64,000 nucleotides of DNA from Methanomicrobia archaeon (GTDB lineage: Archaea > Halobacteriota > Bog-38 > Methanoflorentales > Methanoflorentaceae): assembly GCA_015660915.1 (NCBI GenBank), contig JACTTZ010000016.1:1-64000 (forward strand), in the 5' to 3' direction. Below the pieces are notes generated by a model. It had not been told where the DNA came from. It saw only the letters and a program-made list of their open reading frames with translations, and ran no database searches. The translations under genes and the position numbers were made by a program. Shown in pieces: positions 9,475 to 18,667 of this stretch; position 1 is the first letter of the stretch, and each line of letters starts with the position of its first letter.

Positions 9475-11838
9475 ATGTTTGCCAATCCCTTTCAGATGAA
9501 TGACTGGAGAATAACCGCGACACTCAAGACGAGTCTCGCGCTGTATCTCGTAACGTGGGCGTTCATCGGCCTCGACGTTGCGGGGTTGCACGTGCCTCTC
9601 GCACGCGGGCTCTTTGCTCTCATATCCCTCTTGTTTGTTCCGGGCATCCTGATTCTACGCGTGCTCCGCGCCCACCGTCTCGGCAGTGCACGAACCGTGC
9701 TCTTCGCTGTTGGACTAAGCGTTGCGACTGTCATGTGGACAGGGGTTTTTATAAACTTCGTCTACCCGCTAATCGGGGTTGAACGGCCGTTCGCTCTCGT
9801 CCCTGCGGTGGGGACGATGTCTGCTGTCGTTGCTGTCTTGGCTGTGGCTAGCTATTGGCGGGATCGAAGTTTCGCTGATGAACCACAGATTAGCGTGCAC
9901 GAGGTGTCAGAACCCTCCGTTCTCCTCCTCTGCATCCTGCCATTTGTCGTCGTCCTCGGATCCTTCCTCATGAACGTTTATGGTAGCAACATAGCACTGC
10001 TTGGCGCGCTTGTCTTGGTCGGCGCTGCTGCTTTCTGGGTCTGCACTTCGGCCTCTTTTCAAGATCGTCACTTCCCGTTTGCCGTCTTCACGATCGCCCT
10101 TGCCTTAGTCTACTACGGGTCGCTTGTCTCGTCGTATGTCTGGGGCTGGGACATTCAAAAGGAGCTCAATCACGCGAGCCTCGTGCTTACGAACGGCTTT
10201 TGGAACCCAGCGTTGCCCGATGCGACGAACGCGGTGATCAGCGTTACGACCCTCGCTCCGTTGCTCTCGCAGACGTCTGGTCTGAGCTTGGTGTGGCTTT
10301 TTAAGCTCGTTTATCCCTTGTTGTTCGCGTTGGTGCCGCTTGGAATCTTCGTAGCCGTTCAAAAACAAACGAACGATAAAATCGCGTTCCTTGCCGCCTT
10401 TTTTGTCTCTTTGTTGTTCACGTTCTATAGTGAGATGCCCGCGGTAGCGCGTCAAGAGATTGCGGAACTCTTCCTCGTTCTGCTGTTGGTCGTTATTGTG
10501 GACAAGTATCGATCAAGAGAAGAAAAAAAGCGCGTCTATACTCTATATGGTATATTCGTCATCTCACTCGTGGCATCGCATTATACGCTCGCTCTTATCT
10601 TTCTCATTTACCTCGTCATCGCTTGGCTTCTGCTGTTTCTCATCGACAATCCGGCCATCCGCCGCTTACATCAATCGGCTGAGGGTGCACCGACAGACCA
10701 ATCTACGGCGTCGCATCGTATGCTGACGCTCGTCTTTGTTCTCGCGTTCGCGGCGTTTACCGGCGCCTGGTACAAGAGCGTAGGGGCTTCTGTTTCTAAC
10801 GATATCGGCGGAGCGCTCACGAACATCGTTTACGTCGTCTTTACGCCGCGCTCGATTGCTATCGCGGTTGGGATCGGCACCGCGGTCTACCTTTGCGCTC
10901 TTGCGCTCATCTATATCATCGTATCTAGGCGGGCGCAGGAATTGCAGCGGGGATGGCTTCACTGTTTGTCACCTATCGCGCTCGTAGCAACGCTAGGTGC
11001 AATCGCGCTGAATTGGGAGGGATCACTGAAAAATGTGCTCCAGATTGGCACGTTGTCACCGCTTCACGAAGCTGGGCTTGCCCTCTATATTATTAGCATA
11101 CTTCTCATCGCCATTGGACTCTGCGCGGTAGCGTTCCGATGCTGCAGGCGTCGTTTCGACAAGGAGTTTGTGGCGCTCGCACTCGCTAGTTTTGCCGTTT
11201 TCGTCGTGGCAGTGATCGTTCCGTCGCTCGCTTTCTTTGTTAATGCAACACGGCTCTTCCACATCTCAACGCTGCTACTGGCGCCGTTTTGCGTTACCGG
11301 TGTGCTGCTCGTTCCACAGGTCGCAGCTCGTGTCATTGGGCGGCGTGACAGTGCAAGCGCCGCATTCACCTTGAAAATTGTCGCAGCCTTTTTTATCGTG
11401 CTCTTTTTGTTCAATACTGGTTTTATCTACGAGGTGACTCAACAAGGGTCGACCTCCTTTATTTTAAACCGCAACATTGACGCGGCGGTCCTTAACGATA
11501 GGGAGATCGCTGCTGCCCAATGGCTAAGCCAAGTGCGCGCCCCCGGCGGCAGCAAAACCTTACCGGTTTATGCGGATGCGCATCGCAATGAGCTTTTGAA
11601 AAGTTTCCTAAATAGTGATGTAGCGGAACTTGGACAGCCGCCAACGAAGACGCCGCTCATCGGATATGTTTTCCTCGGCACATATAATACGGAAACCGGA
11701 CAGGTTGCACAGGTGCAAAAGCAGACTATCGTTCAAGGTACTGCAATTAGCTATGCCGATCTTGGCACCACAAATGCAATGCGCAGCAAGATTTTTGACA
11801 ATGGGGGGGCCACTATCTATTACCGGAGCACTCAGTAA
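9475..11838 (+). CDS. Very large membrane protein, probable GT-C glycosyltransferase
   Basis: About 787 residues with many transmembrane helices. An acidic/aromatic loop follows the middle helices (YVWGWDIQKELNHASLV) and a soluble C-terminal tail of about 130 residues closes the protein. An aspartate in the early extracytoplasmic loop with helices on both sides is what GT-C enzymes show, and archaeal DUF2206-type proteins look similar. I take the ATG at 9475, which has AGAGGAT just upstream; a GTG at 9445 is also open. Its place in the glycan locus supports transfer of a sugar from a lipid carrier. Confidence 0.65.
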   Translation: MFANPFQMNDWRITATLKTSLALYLVTWAFIGLDVAGLHVPLARGLFALISLLFVPGILILRVLRAHRLGSARTVLFAVGLSVATVMWTGVFINFVYPLIGVERPFALVPAVGTMSAVVAVLAVASYWRDRSFADEPQISVHEVSEPSVLLLCILPFVVVLGSFLMNVYGSNIALLGALVLVGAAAFWVCTSASFQDRHFPFAVFTIALALVYYGSLVSSYVWGWDIQKELNHASLVLTNGFWNPALPDATNAVISVTTLAPLLSQTSGLSLVWLFKLVYPLLFALVPLGIFVAVQKQTNDKIAFLAAFFVSLLFTFYSEMPAVARQEIAELFLVLLLVVIVDKYRSREEKKRVYTLYGIFVISLVASHYTLALIFLIYLVIAWLLLFLIDNPAIRRLHQSAEGAPTDQSTASHRMLTLVFVLAFAAFTGAWYKSVGASVSNDIGGALTNIVYVVFTPRSIAIAVGIGTAVYLCALALIYIIVSRRAQELQRGWLHCLSPIALVATLGAIALNWEGSLKNVLQIGTLSPLHEAGLALYIISILLIAIGLCAVAFRCCRRRFDKEFVALALASFAVFVVAVIVPSLAFFVNATRLFHISTLLLAPFCVTGVLLVPQVAARVIGRRDSASAAFTLKIVAAFFIVLFLFNTGFIYEVTQQGSTSFILNRNIDAAVLNDREIAAAQWLSQVRAPGGSKTLPVYADAHRNELLKSFLNSDVAELGQPPTKTPLIGYVFLGTYNTETGQVAQVQKQTIVQGTAISYADLGTTNAMRSKIFDNGGATIYYRSTQ

Positions 11839-11902
11839 CGCCGCCTTCCACAAGCAACGCTGATCCTCGCCGCTGACTCAGCAACTATTACAGTAGCGTC
11901 AC

Positions 11903-13102
11903 TCAGATGTCGAACTTAGTCGCACCGCGTTTTCCGAGCCTCTTGTAAGTGTGATCCAACTTGTCTCCGATGACACCCCAGCTGTATTCATCCTCAGCAA
12001 GTCTCCGGGCGTTCAGGCCAAGTCTCTCGCGCTCTTCCCTGTTATGCACGAGGTACTTGAGGGAATCTATCATCTCTTTGTCGATGTTGTCGACGATAAC
12101 CACGTGCTCTTTATCGCTAGCTTGTATCCCCTCAATTCCTTTCCGTGTCGTGATTATTGGTAAGCCTGCATTCATATAATCGAAGAGTTTCAGCTTCGTG
12201 CCACTCCCGCTTCTCAGGGGCACCAATGCGATATCCGCCACAGAAAGGGCTTGGTACAAGTCTTCGACAAAACCGAAAGACCTCACGTTAGCTCGCTCAA
12301 ATTTGGGAACGTCACTTCCATACAGCACGAATAAGACCGATTCGTCACGTTCAAACTTAGGCGCTATGTAGTGGGTGATCGTGTCGATTGCGTCCCTATT
12401 TGGAGGGAAGGAGTAGGTGCCGTGAAATACGACGATCACAGAATCAGGATCGAATCCCATTTCCGCCCTCAGGCGCTTTTTCTCTTGCTGATCAAGTGGG
12501 GTTTCAAGTTGACAACCGCTGGGAATCACGGTTATCTTGTCCTTGTTGAGGCCGTATTTTCTGCGAAAAAGTCTCCCGTCTGCGTCGCTCACCGCAGTAA
12601 TATGAGCTACTAGGTGTCTCGCAGTGAGTCTCTCTAGCACGGTTACGTACTGAGGTATCATCTTTCGTTCGAGATGCGATAATTGAGCAAATTGCGGCGT
12701 AACTTCGCTAGTGAAACTAGATTCGACGTTGTGAGAACTGTAGATGACTGGCGCGTCATTCTTGGTCAGTTTAGCGGCAAGTCTCACTGCCAAGGCGCCA
12801 TATGGGCTGTCAATAGCGATCAAGTCGATGTGCTCGCTTCGAAAAATCTTAATTAGTTTGACCAGGAACCAAATATCAAAATCCTTGAGGAGGTTCAAGG
12901 TTCTTCCAAACATTGAGTATCTCGGATACGTGTAGATCTTGGCGCGTTCTTGGTCGCTTGCATCAAAAAAGATTTCAGGCTCGAGCACTATAACGTTGTT
13001 ACCGCGTCTCCTCAGCTCTTGAATGAGGTGAGAGTATCTGTTCTGCCCGCCTCCTGAAGGCTTAGACAAGCCATAATGAACGGCTATTGATAGAATATCC
13101 AC
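11903..13102 (-). CDS. GT4 family glycosyltransferase
   Basis: A 399-residue GT-B glycosyltransferase. The N-terminal acceptor domain opens with a Rossmann strand and a glycine-rich loop (KPSGGGQNRY). The C-terminal half has VVFHGTYSFPPNRDAI, then PLRSGSGTKLKLFDYMNAGLPIITT, the nucleotide-sugar site of the family; the usual E-x7-E is altered. The GTG start gives a normal-length N-terminus. It ends 65 bp from the convergent 9475 gene and is the last of the minus-strand glycosyltransferase genes. Donor and acceptor are unknown. Confidence 0.88.
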   Translation of the reverse strand: MDILSIAVHYGLSKPSGGGQNRYSHLIQELRRRGNNVIVLEPEIFFDASDQERAKIYTYPRYSMFGRTLNLLKDFDIWFLVKLIKIFRSEHIDLIAIDSPYGALAVRLAAKLTKNDAPVIYSSHNVESSFTSEVTPQFAQLSHLERKMIPQYVTVLERLTARHLVAHITAVSDADGRLFRRKYGLNKDKITVIPSGCQLETPLDQQEKKRLRAEMGFDPDSVIVVFHGTYSFPPNRDAIDTITHYIAPKFERDESVLFVLYGSDVPKFERANVRSFGFVEDLYQALSVADIALVPLRSGSGTKLKLFDYMNAGLPIITTRKGIEGIQASDKEHVVIVDNIDKEMIDSLKYLVHNREERERLGLNARRLAEDEYSWGVIGDKLDHTYKRLGKRGATKFDI

Positions 13103-13116
13103 GCGAACCTCGATGG

Positions 13117-14349
13117 TCAGCTTATAGAGCGTTGCTCAACGCGCAAGGAGGAAGCCTCGGCGTGCGCGACTTCCGTGTAAATCGCTTCGAGCTTGCGCAG
13201 GTGGACACGCATGTCAAACGCCGTTGACGACCTGCGCGCGTTCGTGCTCAGCTCAGTGAGGAGCCTCGAATCGCTCGACAACGTTCTTAGAAGGGCCACG
13301 AGCGCTGCGACGTCGCCAGGTTGAAAGAGGAAGCCGTTATATCCGTCGGTGATGAGTTCAGGAAGTGCTCCTGCCCGGCTGCCTAAGACAGGGATGCCGT
13401 GCTGATAGTATTCAGGGACAACAATTCCGAACGACTCGTTGCAGATAGACGGTACGACAGCTATATCAGCTATGCTGTAGAGCTGTCGGAGCTTGTCCGG
13501 GGCCAAAAAGCCATAGAAGACAATTCGCCCGTCGTCTTGTGCTACACGCTCGAGACTCGTCCTGTCGCTGCCTTGGCCGGCTATGTGCAGTCGAGCACTT
13601 GGGAGGTCTAAGCCTTTTACTGCGTCGATGAGGGTATCGACTCCTTTGTGTTTTCCCAGACGTCCGACGTAGAGTATGTCAAATGTACTATTGCTCACTC
13701 TCGGTACGGGTTCGCCATCCTCTATGCCAAGCGGGAGCTTCGTCTTAGGCACATCGGGGAACAGTCCAAAGCTGGAAAGGGTTTTAAGTACAAAATCAGA
13801 CGGGGCGATCACAGCTGTAAGATCTATACGCTTGGCAAACCACCGATAGATGCGACATAAGCTGTGGGGATTCGTGCAAGACGCATTTGTTCTCGTAAGC
13901 ATGGTCGTCTTAGGACAAATAAGGTCGAAGTCGTGTATGGTGTGAACGGTGGGGATACCTAGATCATTAGTGGCGCTGAACACCGATGCCGACAAACCCT
14001 TGAAATTGTGCACGTGCACGACCTCCGGCTTCTCTCGCTCTAACACCTCCTTTACGAACGTATACACGTGTGGGTTCCACACGTCGAAAAGGTGCCAGAT
14101 TGGCTTGATAAAGGTGGGCTTGAGAGAATACTCATAAGGAGAGTAGAGATTCAGCGGGTAAAACCGATAGATAGTCTCTTTTCCTTCGACTTCCTGGTTG
14201 GAAACTGAAGACCTACTGCCAAACGGGGCTGTAGTTATTACAGAGATATCGTGCTCAGCGCTCAGTCTTTGTGCGATATGATGGACGTACAGTTCAGCGC
14301 CACCGTGAACGTATGGCGGATAAAGGTTAGATATCATGCATATTCTCAC
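13117..14349 (-). CDS. GT4 family glycosyltransferase
   Basis: A 410-residue GT-B enzyme. It begins VRICMISNLYPPYVHGGAELYV, typical of GT4 (RfaB/PelF-like) enzymes; the GTG at 14349 is preferred over one two codons upstream because it puts the first strand at the N-terminus. The donor-site helix shows VPSICNESFGIVVPEYYQHGIPVLGSRAGALPELI with the E-x7-E-like spacing. It lies 14 bp upstream of the next glycosyltransferase gene and is probably co-transcribed with it. Confidence 0.9.
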   Translation of the reverse strand: MRICMISNLYPPYVHGGAELYVHHIAQRLSAEHDISVITTAPFGSRSSVSNQEVEGKETIYRFYPLNLYSPYEYSLKPTFIKPIWHLFDVWNPHVYTFVKEVLEREKPEVVHVHNFKGLSASVFSATNDLGIPTVHTIHDFDLICPKTTMLTRTNASCTNPHSLCRIYRWFAKRIDLTAVIAPSDFVLKTLSSFGLFPDVPKTKLPLGIEDGEPVPRVSNSTFDILYVGRLGKHKGVDTLIDAVKGLDLPSARLHIAGQGSDRTSLERVAQDDGRIVFYGFLAPDKLRQLYSIADIAVVPSICNESFGIVVPEYYQHGIPVLGSRAGALPELITDGYNGFLFQPGDVAALVALLRTLSSDSRLLTELSTNARRSSTAFDMRVHLRKLEAIYTEVAHAEASSLRVEQRSIS

Positions 14350-14400
14350 AAACACAACCTCGAGGTCAGCGCTTAGAATGCATATCAGTCCGTTTTCAGC

Positions 14401-15540
14401 TTACGTTTTAAGTTGAGCGCATATTAAGCCATCGTAGATCCTCATAGTGCGGGCAATTGCCTGATCCCACGTGAACTCGCTGCTCATTCTCTTGTAACCA
14501 TTTTGGCCGAGCGTTTCGGCGAGCTCGCCGTCGCTTAATACAACTCTGATTGCTTGCACAAGCCCGCGCAGATCTCCTGGTTCTACGAGTAACCCGTTAT
14601 AATGGTCTCGAATTGTCGATGGAATACCTCCGACGTTCGTCCCAATAATCGGCCTGCCACATGCGTTCGCTTCAGCCAAGACCATACCAAACCCTTCCGC
14701 ATCGGTATATGTCGGAAGCACTGTTAGATCTGCTCCACGATAATACAGGGGCATCTCTTCTTCAGGTATGATCCCCGCGAATACCACCCGGTCTGCAACC
14801 CCGGCGCGCCGTGCATCAGCTGCGTAGTGCGAAAGCCAGTTTCCGCCGCCAACAACGACAAGTGTTGTTCTATGATCCAGATCGCGCAGCGCACGGATGA
14901 GACTGTGGAGGCCCTTGTGTCTGTGGGTTTTGGTCAACTGGCCAACGAAGAGGATGACGGGTCCGTCAAGGCCATACCTGTTCCGGACATAGCCAGAATA
15001 CACTGTTGGATTAAATATCGTCAAATCGACGCCAGGGGGCACTATAGCAGTTTTTTTGAGGAACTTCTTAAGATAGGGGGAACGTTCGGCATAGTGTTGA
15101 GAAGTGGTAATAATGCGACTCGCTCGCTTAACGGTTCCTTTTCCCAAGATATCGTAATAAGCGCGCACTAAAAGCTTGGTTAAGGGGGTGATGCCTACCG
15201 CGTCGTTGTGGTATGTCAAGACAAACGGCCGATCACCACATACTCTCGCAGCGACGTCGGCCATATAGGGCACCGGTAGGTGTCCATTCACTACATCAGG
15301 GTCAAACTCTTCGACAATCCTCTTGATGGATCCAAACCAACGCAAACTAAACGGCGTGTTAGAGATAGTCGTAAGTCGAGGAAGCGTGATAACCGAGGGA
15401 CCCGACTTGAGCGGAACGCGTGAACTCGTAACAACGGTCGTGTCAACTCCTGCGTCGTGCAGTCCAACTGCGATTTTATACGTGTACTGCTGTAGTCCAC
15501 CAACGCCAGAATAAAAGGGTGAAACGATTAGCACTTTCAT
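14401..15540 (-). CDS. GT4 family glycosyltransferase
   Basis: A 379-residue glycosyltransferase starting MKVLIVSPFYSGVGGLQQY; the upstream start at 15552 adds four unlikely residues. The donor-binding region LPTYTDAEGFGMVLAEANACGRPIIGTNVGG contains the conserved E-G-F-G and E residues, and ILFVGQL is the usual hinge strand. It lies in the minus-strand run of four GT4 genes and would add one sugar to a lipid-linked glycan on the cytoplasmic side. Confidence 0.9.
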   Translation of the reverse strand: MKVLIVSPFYSGVGGLQQYTYKIAVGLHDAGVDTTVVTSSRVPLKSGPSVITLPRLTTISNTPFSLRWFGSIKRIVEEFDPDVVNGHLPVPYMADVAARVCGDRPFVLTYHNDAVGITPLTKLLVRAYYDILGKGTVKRASRIITTSQHYAERSPYLKKFLKKTAIVPPGVDLTIFNPTVYSGYVRNRYGLDGPVILFVGQLTKTHRHKGLHSLIRALRDLDHRTTLVVVGGGNWLSHYAADARRAGVADRVVFAGIIPEEEMPLYYRGADLTVLPTYTDAEGFGMVLAEANACGRPIIGTNVGGIPSTIRDHYNGLLVEPGDLRGLVQAIRVVLSDGELAETLGQNGYKRMSSEFTWDQAIARTMRIYDGLICAQLKT

Positions 15541-15636
15541 AAAGGGTTGCATTTACGTACGTTCACGAACTAGTAGCAGGAGGAGTTGAATAGGACAGGT
15601 CGACAAGTGCTCCGTATTCGCCTAACAACTCTTCTG

Positions 15637-16785
15637 TCAGCTACTTAGTCTCTCATATGTATGTATAATACTTTTTGAGATGTCCGACCATGCGTACCTC
15701 TTCGACATTGCGAACCCATTTTCGGCAAGTTGCTCTCGCAGAGCATCGTCTCTGACGATCTTAAGAATAGCCTCTGCAATTTCCCGAGGTGAGATCTTGC
15801 TGATGAGGAAACCATTGACGCCGTCTTGAACGAGCTCTCGGGCAGCACTCATCTCGTGCTTTATACTGATCACTGGCAGCCTGCACGCATATGCCTCGAT
15901 GATAACGAGTCCGAATCCCTCGCGAACCGACGGGAGGACGAAGACTTTCGATGATTTCATGTGCGCCGTAACCCCATCCTGATCAACGAATCCGGTAAAG
16001 ATGACGTTCTCTTCAAGTCCGAGCTTGGCCGCAAGGCTTTCGAGTGCGTCTCGCTCTGGCCCATCTCCTACAATCGTACAAGAAATCATCGGAACTGCCG
16101 TTTTTACAATAGCTATCGCGTTCAGCAAAAGATCGACACGTTTTTCGTGGATGAGTCGACCGGCAAACAGCACATCGGTAGTTCTCGGAGCAGGCGCGAT
16201 TTTAATGATTCGCTCGAGATCGATGCCGACTGGTATGACGTCAATGCGCTCTGGCCGGACCTTGCATTTAATAAGATCGCTACGCGTCTTTTGCGATATC
16301 GCCACAATGCCATCAGGAAGACGCATTGTCAATCGTTCTATAACTCTGCCGATCTTGCCACTACGAGTCCCAAGGTATTCGGACCAATAGGCCCCCCACA
16401 CTTCTAGCCACGTGATTACCAACGGTTTCCTTTTAATGATGGAGGCTATTTTGCCAGAGAAACACGGAAAATAGGGGAATTGGTTGCAGTCGATCACGTC
16501 ATAATCGGCTTTCAGCAGGGGCGGCAAGACTTTCAACGAGTAGATCAACGCTTCTGTAATGGATCGAACGCCGTGCTCGTTGTACAGTTCGCGAACCTTG
16601 CAGACGCCGTGCAGGTGCACGTTATCGGTCACGATCGTATCAGGTCCGTGCCACCATTTCATGCCGTAAATATGAACTTCGTGCTCACCGTTTTCAGCAA
16701 GCTTGCGTGCAAGTTCCCACAGGCGTTTGTCCGCTCCGCCCATGTTGTACGGATAAATTGCATCCATGACATATGCAATTCTTAT
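15637..16785 (-). CDS. GT4 family glycosyltransferase with an ATA start
   Basis: A GT-B enzyme of 382 residues when read from ATA at 16785. The first ATG (16767) would begin at MDAIYPYN and cut off the first beta strand; reading from ATA gives (M)RIAYVMDAIYPYN, the usual N-terminus of these enzymes. The ATA lies in an ATAA overlap with the stop of the upstream GT2 gene (16782-16785), the same geometry as the common ATGA coupling, and a G-rich stretch sits just upstream. The donor region VLPSVREGFGLVIIEAYACRLPVISI is intact. Either a rare start codon is used or the base is wrong. Confidence 0.85.
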   Translation of the reverse strand: MRIAYVMDAIYPYNMGGADKRLWELARKLAENGEHEVHIYGMKWWHGPDTIVTDNVHLHGVCKVRELYNEHGVRSITEALIYSLKVLPPLLKADYDVIDCNQFPYFPCFSGKIASIIKRKPLVITWLEVWGAYWSEYLGTRSGKIGRVIERLTMRLPDGIVAISQKTRSDLIKCKVRPERIDVIPVGIDLERIIKIAPAPRTTDVLFAGRLIHEKRVDLLLNAIAIVKTAVPMISCTIVGDGPERDALESLAAKLGLEENVIFTGFVDQDGVTAHMKSSKVFVLPSVREGFGLVIIEAYACRLPVISIKHEMSAARELVQDGVNGFLISKISPREIAEAILKIVRDDALREQLAENGFAMSKRYAWSDISKSIIHTYERLSS

Positions 16786-17483
16786 GGTTCGCGCCCCCCG
16801 CCAAGCGTCATCCGTCGCTTCAGCAAAAAAAATCCTATCTTAAGTCCGTCGGTAGTCGAACTCAACTTCGGTCGATCGGCCCGTTTGTTGTAATCAATCG
16901 CAAGCTCTCCTATGCTAAAGCCAAGACGCGCACATTCGACAAACATGTCTGCTTCGATTTCAAATCCGCGCGCAACTAGGCGCATGTGATCAATAACGTG
17001 GCTGCGGTATCCCCAGAATCCGGTACATAAGTCAGTAATCTCTTTTTTGAAAAGAGCGTTTGCTAGGGCCGTGAGCACGCGGTTGCCAAAACGATTCGTT
17101 CGCGTCATAGCTCCGTCCTCGATACGGCCTTTCAAACGTGAGCCGATGACGACATCGTAAGTGCGTAGAAGGCGTACGAAATCCGCAATTCGCTCTGGCG
17201 GATAAGTAGCATCTCCGTCTATCATGATGAAGTAATCTGCGCGGACTGATGAAAACGCGTGTTGCATTGCCGCCCCTTTTCCCGGCTCCGTAACAGGCAA
17301 CACTACTGCACCTTTTTCGAGGGCTTTTTGCCGAGTCTCATCTTCAGAGTTTCCATCGATAACGTAGATAGCTGTGTCGTATCCGTCGTTCGAGAGGGCG
17401 TGAACAGGAACCCTGTCAATCACGCGGCCGATAGAGGCCTCTTCATTCAGCGTCGGAATGAGCACTGCTACCTGAGCTTTCAT
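16782..17483 (-). CDS. GT2 glycosyltransferase, dolichol-phosphate sugar synthase-like
   Basis: A 233-residue GT-A enzyme: KAQVAVLIPTLNEEASIG at the N-terminus, IDGNSEDET, the GKGAA loop, and the metal motif MIDGDATYPPE. This is the DPM1/DPG synthase subgroup, which charges dolichyl phosphate with a sugar that GT-C enzymes then use. No membrane helix is visible, as in single-domain forms. The ATG at 17483 is preferred to an upstream start at 17513. Its stop overlaps the start of the next glycosyltransferase gene by four bases. It fits as the maker of the lipid-linked donor for the large membrane transferases here. Confidence 0.9.
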   Translation of the reverse strand: MKAQVAVLIPTLNEEASIGRVIDRVPVHALSNDGYDTAIYVIDGNSEDETRQKALEKGAVVLPVTEPGKGAAMQHAFSSVRADYFIMIDGDATYPPERIADFVRLLRTYDVVIGSRLKGRIEDGAMTRTNRFGNRVLTALANALFKKEITDLCTGFWGYRSHVIDHMRLVARGFEIEADMFVECARLGFSIGELAIDYNKRADRPKLSSTTDGLKIGFFLLKRRMTLGGGREP

Positions 17484-17686
17484 TAGAATCGGTGAATCTC
17501 GTTTGCGGAGCAAAGCGGCACACGAGTGAAGCTTTGCTTTTCAATCTTAAGTGTTGCGTTATTGTTGTCGCCTCGTATGGTGGTCCCGTCAGCGCCGTGA
17601 CCGGCCCATCCAAGGCTAATTCTATGCTCTCGCTTCACGTAGTCTCGTGCAGAGATCAGTAACACCAACGTTGCACGAGGCAATCT

Positions 17687-18151
17687 ATGGAAGTTGTTCT
17701 GTCTGTTTTTCGGCTTGTGATTGGAGCAGTGTTGTTCTTTCTCATTCCAAGTTTCGTCTTGACCGTTCTGCTATTTCCAAGAAAACAAGACTTATATGGT
17801 TTGCAGAGAGCCTTAATAGCAGTCATTACGAGCTTTCTCGTCTCAATGGCTGACGCAACGCTTGTCCTGATTACGGTAACGTTGAATGTTGCGACGCTCG
17901 CATTGACAGTCTTTGTTGTATCAGCCGTGTTTGTGGTGCTTGTTTATATGCGTTGGATGGGCGTGGGGCGATCTGAAAGACTAGCCTCGTCGCGGTCATT
18001 CTGTGTCAATACCGACAGTAACGGCAACGATTTACCTTTTTCTTACCGTCAGTGGTGTGTCGCTCCTGTCATACCCCCAGCCGAACGAAGTCAGCTACGG
18101 CGTTTTTTTGCCGAACTTAGCCTTGCGTTTCGAACTTTTCAGATCATTTAA
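17687..18151 (+). pseudogene. Decayed DUF1616-type membrane protein
   Basis: The first 100 codons encode four hydrophobic segments with FLIPSFVLTVLLFPRKQDLYG, the look of the DUF1616 N-terminus (P-G-Y, then FPR and a glycine). The sense is then lost: the same frame becomes polar (SSRSFCVNT), while the frame from 18003 goes on with a fifth helix and SYPQPNEVSYGVFL, which resembles the P-K-x-GE-FTEFY-L motif after that helix. So a frameshift near 17990, and a lost C-terminal domain, seem likely. It ends against the convergent Cgi121 gene, overlapping it by eight bases. Confidence 0.55.
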
Positions 18152-18659
18152 AGGCATCAAAGAGCGCGAGTCGCTCGCGCACCAATTCTGGAATTCTGTG
18201 GTACCCCCCTGCAGCTCTAACCTCTTCGTCGGTGATGTTGAACGTCTGCATCAATGGCCCGCGTTTTGTTTCGGAATAATCTATCACGCTGGCATCGACC
18301 TCTATCAGTTGGTTGAGCCTACGAGCGCTCCTTTCGATTGATTTCGTGGTGCCAACGACAACGAACAACACGTCTATATAGCCGTTGTGAACGCCAAAGT
18401 TGAGCGCTTTTCGTATTTGTCGGCAAGCGCTTAGGTGAAGGAGGATTTCAACGCCGAGGTTCGTAGCAATGTTATCTCCGTTTGCAAAAGACCTAAGTGA
18501 CTGGCGTACAGCATCATCAACGTGCTGCCTATCAGCAACTTTTGTGGCATCAACGGCTTGAATCGTCGCGTTGCTTGACCGAGCAATTGTATCAAGGTCG
18601 TGCAAAAACACCTCAACGCTTTCAATGGTGACTTTGCCAGCAAGAATCTCATAGCGCAT
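18144..18659 (-). CDS. cgi121: KEOPS complex subunit Cgi121
   Basis: A 171-residue protein matching the Cgi121/TPRKB family: an N-terminal strand-turn (EILAGKVTIESVEVFLHDL), the central NLGVEILLHLSACRQIRKAL segment and the VVVGTT strand followed by a long helix. Cgi121 binds the tRNA 3' end within KEOPS, which makes t6A at position 37 of ANN-decoding tRNAs together with Kae1, Bud32 and Pcc1. It is nine bases downstream of hel308 on the same strand; that pairing is, to my knowledge, common in euryarchaea. Confidence 0.85.
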   Translation of the reverse strand: MRYEILAGKVTIESVEVFLHDLDTIARSSNATIQAVDATKVADRQHVDDAVRQSLRSFANGDNIATNLGVEILLHLSACRQIRKALNFGVHNGYIDVLFVVVGTTKSIERSARRLNQLIEVDASVIDYSETKRGPLMQTFNITDEEVRAAGGYHRIPELVRERLALFDAFK

Positions 18660-18667
18660 GGTTCGCT

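Noticed and set aside
17483-17683. Minus-strand frame just upstream of the GT2 gene
   Set aside because: It joins no domain and its N-terminal part overlaps the promoter side of the DUF1616 remnant; read as chance.
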